Shown here: piece after piece, positions 34,327-38,092 of the stretch
Numbering within the stretch: position 1 is the stretch's first letter
Layout: each line of letters starts with the position of its first letter
Assembly: GCA_900315675.1 (NCBI GenBank)
Contig: OMZY01000026.1
Coordinates: forward strand, 1 to 38,092
Length of the DNA stretch: 38,092 bases
Source of the DNA: an uncultured Eubacteriales bacterium
GTDB taxonomy: Bacteria; Bacillota; Clostridia; Christensenellales; Aristaeellaceae
Direction: 5' to 3'
Notes under the pieces: generated by a model
The model's database searches: none
What the model was told of the DNA's origin: nothing
What the model saw: the letters and a program-made list of their open reading frames with translations, nothing else
Position numbers and translations under genes: made by a program

Positions 34327-35079
34327 TCAGGCATTTTCATACCGCAGCGGCGGAGCACAGTATTCAAAGATAACGCTGTCATTGTTCTTCGCGTCGGCGA
34401 CCGCGTCATGGGAGGTCCAGCCGACCAAGAGAACGCCCCGGTTCCGCTTGCGCAGGATGCGGGAAGGACGGACGCCGATTTTATAGGCAATGAAATCAGG
34501 ACGGTTCAGGAAAGAGAACCGGCAGCCTGCCAGCATCCGGGCAACCGGAGCGGGAAGGGAACCGGCATAGTCCTCCGCGGGCTGGGACAGCTGGCCGCGG
34601 AAGATTTCCGGGGCATGCTTCCGGAACCAGTAAACAATCCGGGGATCAAAGGACTCAATACAGAAAACGCCGGGATAGGACCGGAGAAGCTCCAGGGTCT
34701 TTTCGCACAGTTCCGTGTTCCGGGGTCCGGTTTTCAGTTCCACGATCAGGGGACCGGCTCCCTCCCGCAGGACGGCAAGGACATCCGTGAAAAGAGGAAG
34801 GGTCTCCTCCGTATCCAGCAGCTTCATTCGCTGCAGGTCCGCCAGGGAAAACTCAATAACCTTCCCGCGGACGCCGCAGATCCGGTCCAGGGTATCGTCA
34901 TGGAAGACGACCACCTGCCCGTCCGCAGAGAGCTGGACATCCAGCTCCACCCCGTAGCCTTTTTCCGCCGCGGCGCGGAAGGCAGGGAGGGAATTCTCGG
35001 GAACACCGTGATGATTGTCATACAGTCCCCGGTGGGCATAGAAGAAACCGCGGAAATCAGACGCGGAATACTGTCTCAT
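34327..35079 (-). CDS. Glycerophosphodiester phosphodiesterase
   Basis: A 250-residue GDPD-family enzyme that cleaves glycerophosphodiesters to glycerol 3-phosphate and an alcohol. The signature is FFYAHRGLYDNHHGVPENSL, then VELDVQLSADGQVVVFHDDTLDR with the metal-binding Glu, Asp and His, and later ELKTG. No signal peptide: cytoplasmic. It starts 1 bp after the symporter stop (GGAGG 9 nt before ATG 35079) and lies 57 bp before the GH38 gene. The set of three suggests use of a phosphodiester-bearing mannose polymer; that is an inference. Confidence 0.93.
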   Translation of the reverse strand: MRQYSASDFRGFFYAHRGLYDNHHGVPENSLPAFRAAAEKGYGVELDVQLSADGQVVVFHDDTLDRICGVRGKVIEFSLADLQRMKLLDTEETLPLFTDVLAVLREGAGPLIVELKTGPRNTELCEKTLELLRSYPGVFCIESFDPRIVYWFRKHAPEIFRGQLSQPAEDYAGSLPAPVARMLAGCRFSFLNRPDFIAYKIGVRPSRILRKRNRGVLLVGWTSHDAVADAKNNDSVIFEYCAPPLRYENA

Positions 35080-35080
35080 C

Positions 35081-36496
35081 TCAGTCATCCTCCGCAAAGG
35101 CTTCCAGGCCGGAAACATTTGCTACTTTCCGGGTTTTGATGTTTTTTACCAGCAGGATGAAGACCAGGGCGCTGCAGACGGTGAGGATGGAAGAGTAAAC
35201 AGGCAGCGCGCCCCAGGCGCCTGTCCGCATGAAGATCAGGCCCAGCAGAATGGGGGTAACCGTCTGGGCAGACATGCTGGCCGCGTAATAATATCCGGTA
35301 AACTTGCCGATCTTCCTGGAGGTGCACAGCTCCACCACCATGGGGAAGGAGCAGTTGTGCACCAGCGCCATGCCGAAGCCCTTGAGCGCCCAGACGCCAA
35401 AGAGGATGGCCGGGAAGGAGAATTCCCCGTGTTCACCGACGACCTTGCCGGTGGGATGGACGAAGATCATGATCACGGTAGCCAGGACAGAGAGCAGCAG
35501 GCCGCAGGAGACGGTCCATTTCCGGCCGATCTTTTCGGCAATGCTGCCGGCGATCAGGAAACCGACGGCGGAGGCCAGGCCGCCGCCCAGGGTCAGGATC
35601 ATGGTGGCGCCGGAAGAGGCGTTCAGGTAATAAATAACATAGTTGCCGATATAGGTGCCGATGGCGTTGTCAGACATGAACCAGAGGAATTCGGCACCCA
35701 GGATCGCCAGCAGCATACGGCGGTTGGCGGGGGACATGGGGCCTTCGTCCGTGGCGGGGGTCTCAATCGCGGCAAGGCGTTCGCCTTCCGCCAGCTCGTC
35801 CTTCATCTCCTCCTCAATCTTGTTTTCCCGGATGGTGAAGAAGAGTACCAGGGCGGAAATGACCATGAGCAGGGAAGCTACGATGAAGGGGATCTCAATG
35901 ATCCACATCTTGGTGCTGCGGTCGGTGACGTTGATATAGTCACTGAGCTTCAGGAACAGGCCGAGGATGGTGGCAAAGCCGCCGCCCAGGTAGCCCATGA
36001 TATTGATGATGCCGTTGGCTTTGGCCCGCAGGGGCTTGGGGGTGATATCCGGCATCAGCGCCACGGCGGGATTGCGGTACATCATCATGAAGATCAGGAC
36101 AACGCCCATCATGATGATCATGCCGGCGATGTTGTTCTGATGGAAGAACAGGGGGATGAAGGGGAAAGCCACAGCGGAAACGAAGGTGCCGACGAGAATG
36201 TAGGGCATCCGCTTTCCGATGGGCGTGCGGGTCTTATCGGACAGGTTGCCGAAGATCGGCAGGAGGATCAGGGCGGCCAGGTTATCGCAGGCCATGATGA
36301 TACCGACCAGCCACTGCACGTTCAGGATATTCTCCGGGGCGCTGGCTTTCAGCTCAGCGGAGGTGAGGCCGTACATCCTGTGGGCGAACAGGTCCGTCAG
36401 GAAGGTGGGACACCAGGAGTCGTACACCTGCCACAGCAGGAGGATGCCGAAGAAGGCAAAACCGATCTGGCAGGTCCGTTTGACGTTGAGTTTCAT
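35081..36496 (-). CDS. MFS/GPH-type sugar-cation symporter
   Basis: A 471-residue membrane protein with about 12 hydrophobic helices. Between helices 2 and 3 it has GNLSDKTRTPIGKRMPYILVG, the D-x-T-R-T-P-x-G-K-R-x-P motif of GPH and related major-facilitator sugar transporters; the central loop is long and charged (IEEEMKDELAEGERLAAIET). ATG 36496 has AAAGGA 9 nt upstream; an earlier start (36517) lacks a site. First gene of the operon with a glycerophosphodiesterase and a GH38 mannosidase, so it probably imports a mannose-containing glycoside. Confidence 0.88.
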   Translation of the reverse strand: MKLNVKRTCQIGFAFFGILLLWQVYDSWCPTFLTDLFAHRMYGLTSAELKASAPENILNVQWLVGIIMACDNLAALILLPIFGNLSDKTRTPIGKRMPYILVGTFVSAVAFPFIPLFFHQNNIAGMIIMMGVVLIFMMMYRNPAVALMPDITPKPLRAKANGIINIMGYLGGGFATILGLFLKLSDYINVTDRSTKMWIIEIPFIVASLLMVISALVLFFTIRENKIEEEMKDELAEGERLAAIETPATDEGPMSPANRRMLLAILGAEFLWFMSDNAIGTYIGNYVIYYLNASSGATMILTLGGGLASAVGFLIAGSIAEKIGRKWTVSCGLLLSVLATVIMIFVHPTGKVVGEHGEFSFPAILFGVWALKGFGMALVHNCSFPMVVELCTSRKIGKFTGYYYAASMSAQTVTPILLGLIFMRTGAWGALPVYSSILTVCSALVFILLVKNIKTRKVANVSGLEAFAEDD

Positions 36497-36578
36497 ACGA
36501 TACAATCCTTTCCGCACAGTGGGATTCCGTCTGTACCGCCGGAAGAAAACCGTCCGGCGGACGCCGGTATTCTGTGTT

Positions 36579-36600
36579 TTTCCCTGTCAGGGAAATTATA
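36579..36600 (-). promoter_or_regulatory. Promoter and operator of the symporter operon
   Basis: On the minus strand a TATAAT (36600-36595) is followed immediately by TTTCCCTG-A-CAGGGAAA (36595-36579), a perfect 17-bp palindrome at the expected transcription start. A repressor bound there would block initiation. No matching regulator gene is adjacent. Confidence 0.6.
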
Positions 36601-36634
36601 CCACAAGGAGGCAGGAAAAAGCCATCCAATACGG

Positions 36635-36663
36635 TTGACAGACGCGGCGGTAAAGGATAAAAA
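36635..36663 (+). promoter_or_regulatory. Promoter of the pdxA-like gene
   Basis: TTGACA (36635-36640), 17-bp spacer, TAAAAA (36658-36663), about 60 bp before the start codon. Confidence 0.6.
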
Positions 36664-36722
36664 AAGAAGTGAAGAAAAGACTGCCTGACGGAAAGAAAAG
36701 CAGGAAGCAGGAGGAGCCGGAA

Positions 36723-37727
36723 ATGAACAGACCTTTGATCGGGATCCCGATGGGAGACGCGGCCGGAATCGGACCGGAAATTGTGCTGAAAGCTGCCGCT
36801 GACCCGCAGACGCAGGAGACTGCCCGCTGCGTGGTGATCGGGGACCGGGGCGTGATGGAAAAAGCAAAAACCTATCCGGGAATGCCCGCGCTGGAAATCA
36901 ATGTGATCCGGGGACCGGAGGAAGGAAGATATGAGCCGGGAATCCTGAACCTGATCGACCTGCACAACATTGACATCAATCAGCTGCGGGTCGGCACGGT
37001 GGACGGGATGTGCGGAAAAGCGGCCTATGAATACATTGCCGAAAGCATCCGCCTGGCGAACGCGGGAAAGATTGACGCGGTGGCCACAACGCCCATCAAC
37101 AAGGAATCCCTGCGGAAGGGCGGGGTACCCTACATCGGCCATACGGAAATTTTCGGCGCGCTGACCGGGACGGAGGATCCCCTGACCATGTTTGAGGTGC
37201 GGGGAATGCGGGTGTTCTTCCTGACGCGGCACGTATCCCTGCGCCAGGCCTGCGACCTGGTGACGAAAGACAGGATCAAGGATTATGTGCGGCGCTGCAC
37301 GGAGGCGCTGCGCCGGCTGGGCGTGACCGAAGGAACGATGGCAATCGCGGGACTGAATCCCCACAGCGGGGAGCACGGCCTGTTCGGCAACGAAGAGATG
37401 GAAGAGGTTTATCCCGCGGTAGATGAACTGCGGCAGGAAGGATATGACGTAGCCGGTCCCATCGGGGCAGACTCCGTGTTCCACCTGGCGCTGCAGGGAA
37501 GGTTCAACAGCGTGCTTTCCCTGTATCACGACCAGGGACATATTGCCACAAAGACGCTGGACTTTGAGCGGACGATCGCGATTACCAACGGGATGCCCAT
37601 CCTGCGGACTTCCGTGGATCACGGAACGGCCATGGACATTGCCGGAAAAGGAACCGCAAGTGCGGTGAGCATGATCGAGGCGGTACGGCTGGCGGTGAAA
37701 TACGCGCCGGCGTTTATGAAAAATTAA
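36723..37727 (+). CDS. pdxA: 4-hydroxythreonine-4-phosphate dehydrogenase family protein
   Basis: A 334-residue PdxA-family oxidoreductase. In the vitamin B6 route PdxA oxidises 4-phosphohydroxy-threonine; close homologues (PdxA2) act on threonate or erythronate phosphates. Motifs are [60 protein letters not shown] and [15 protein letters not shown], with metal-binding His in YIGHTE, YHDQGH and [14 protein letters not shown] lies 8 nt before ATG 36723. No pdxB, pdxJ, serC or threonate kinase gene is here, so which reaction it serves is open. Divergent from the symporter operon. Confidence 0.88.
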   Translation: MNRPLIGIPMGDAAGIGPEIVLKAAADPQTQETARCVVIGDRGVMEKAKTYPGMPALEINVIRGPEEGRYEPGILNLIDLHNIDINQLRVGTVDGMCGKAAYEYIAESIRLANAGKIDAVATTPINKESLRKGGVPYIGHTEIFGALTGTEDPLTMFEVRGMRVFFLTRHVSLRQACDLVTKDRIKDYVRRCTEALRRLGVTEGTMAIAGLNPHSGEHGLFGNEEMEEVYPAVDELRQEGYDVAGPIGADSVFHLALQGRFNSVLSLYHDQGHIATKTLDFERTIAITNGMPILRTSVDHGTAMDIAGKGTASAVSMIEAVRLAVKYAPAFMKN

Positions 37728-37748
37728 AAATGATGCGATCGCCGTATT

Positions 37749-37803
37749 CCGCAATCTCAATGGTCGCAACTCCACACTGTGGAGCTTGCTCCCTTTCGAT
37801 TGA
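37749..37803 (+). repeat. Dispersed 43-bp repeat, copy 2
   Basis: The reverse-complement partner of 19417-19459, 39 of 43 positions equal over 37749-37791, with the palindrome CTCCACACTGTGGAG at its centre; a TTTCGATTGA extension also matches copy 1. Confidence 0.8.
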
Positions 37804-37933
37804 CCTCAGAACCGATGAAATTTCCGCCACTGGCGGTCATCGGCTCTTCGCCCAAAGTTTTTCAGGACTTTGACGGCTTGCTGATTTGTCCAAATCTTCG
37901 ATTTGGGTAACAAATCACATACAGAGGAGTAGC
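37804..37933. other. Structured non-coding segment
   Basis: A nested hairpin (CCGATGA...TCATCGG around CCGCC-ACT-GGCGG, 37813-37845) and CCAAATC-TTC-GATTTGG (37891-37907). No gene is seen between pdxA and the tandem repeats. Confidence 0.55.
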
Positions 37934-38080
37934 ATGGGAAGCATTAGCCACGAATGGCTCGGCGTTACCAGTGAATGGCTCGGCGTTACCAGCGAATGGC
38001 TCGGCGTTACCAGCGAATGGCTCGGCGTTACCAGCGCTGAAGCGCTGACGCCTGCATGGACGATCTGTTACCAGTGCTAA
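37934..38080 (+). CDS. Possible short peptide from the tandem repeat
   Basis: ATG 37934 has GAGGAG 4-5 nt upstream and opens a 48-residue frame with four EWLGVTS heptads, ending at TAA. It could be a repeat-encoded peptide, but the unit length of 21 bp would keep any frame open, and the spacing to the ribosome binding site is short. No homology known. Low confidence. Confidence 0.2.
   Translation: MGSISHEWLGVTSEWLGVTSEWLGVTSEWLGVTSAEALTPAWTICYQC
37951..38034 (+). repeat. Four 21-bp tandem repeats
   Basis: Units at 37951-37971, 37972-37992, 37993-38013 and 38014-38034, each (C/T)GAATGGCTCGGCGTTACCAG without spacers; only the first base of unit 2 differs. Confidence 0.95.
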
Positions 38081-38087
38081 AGCACTG
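38032..38087. repeat. Two hairpins with compensatory changes
   Basis: CAGCGC-TGAA-GCGCTG (38032-38047) and CAGTGC-TAAA-GCACTG (38072-38087), both preceded by GTTAC. The C-to-T change in the 5' arm is matched by a G-to-A change in the 3' arm, so pairing is kept. Confidence 0.8.
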
Positions 38088-38092
38088 ACAGA

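Noticed and set aside
35357-36688. 443-codon plus-strand frame opposite the symporter gene
   Set aside because: Low-complexity Asp/Gly/His/Gln translation typical of an antisense shadow of a membrane protein.
37951-38034. CRISPR array
   Set aside because: The 21-bp units are directly abutting with no spacers, so this is a tandem repeat, not an array that could serve the Card1-like gene.

Overview
The window looks like a chromosomal segment of a Gram-positive anaerobe, most likely an uncultivated member of the class Clostridia from a gut or rumen setting. This rests on gene content and style: strong AGGAGG-type ribosome binding sites, a class B-like sortase, a LytTR/DUF3021/ABC module, DUF4867, an isoleucyl-tRNA synthetase of the long type, GH38 and GH4 family proteins, and GC-rich coding sequence. 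The genus cannot be fixed from the sequence alone. The first 4.5 kb is plainly AT-rich with different codon use, while the rest is GC-rich and uniform.

Region 1 (1-4.5 kb) is an accessory island ending at a tRNA-Ala gene. It holds the tail of an unknown gene, a remnant of a SLOG/DUF1273-like gene, a zinc-ribbon/TPR protein with a CFI-box-like C-terminus, a cysteine desulfurase C-terminal remnant fused in frame behind it, an XRE-like regulator facing a protein with a DisA-like (DAC) C-terminal domain, and then a palindromic operator inside a strong promoter followed about 140 bp later by a perfect intrinsic terminator (a possible small RNA). tRNA-Ala(CGC) and a 22-nt copy of its 5' end mark the boundary.

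Region 2 (4.8-19.1 kb) is housekeeping: an L,D-transpeptidase, deoC, ileS translationally coupled to a degenerate GH4-like protein, an rRNA-type methyltransferase overlapping an RluA-type pseudouridine synthase, tgt, a DUF4867 protein, a RibD-C reductase, a convergent M32 carboxypeptidase and a sortase. Four consecutive intergenic gaps here contain arrays of 9-13 bp AT-rich words in mirrored orientation, resembling small non-autonomous mobile elements.

Region 3 (19.1-31.1 kb): tRNA-Ala(GGC), a structured dispersed repeat, a secreted WG-repeat protein, an ABC exporter with LytTR regulator and DUF3021 membrane protein, an orphan Card1/Can2-like CARF nuclease with no cas genes or CRISPR array nearby, a DinB-fold protein divergent from a LysR regulator, an ECF sigma factor without an anti-sigma gene, a MerR regulator with membrane and zinc-ribbon parts coupled to an alpha/beta hydrolase, and a secreted protein of unknown function.

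Region 4 (31.1-38.1 kb): a minus-strand operon for a sugar-type symporter, a glycerophosphodiesterase and a GH38 alpha-mannosidase, with a perfect 17-bp palindrome at its promoter, divergent from a stand-alone pdxA-like gene. The right end is a structured repeat region: an inverted copy of the 43-bp repeat seen at 19.4 kb, four 21-bp tandem repeats, and two adjacent hairpins showing compensatory base changes.
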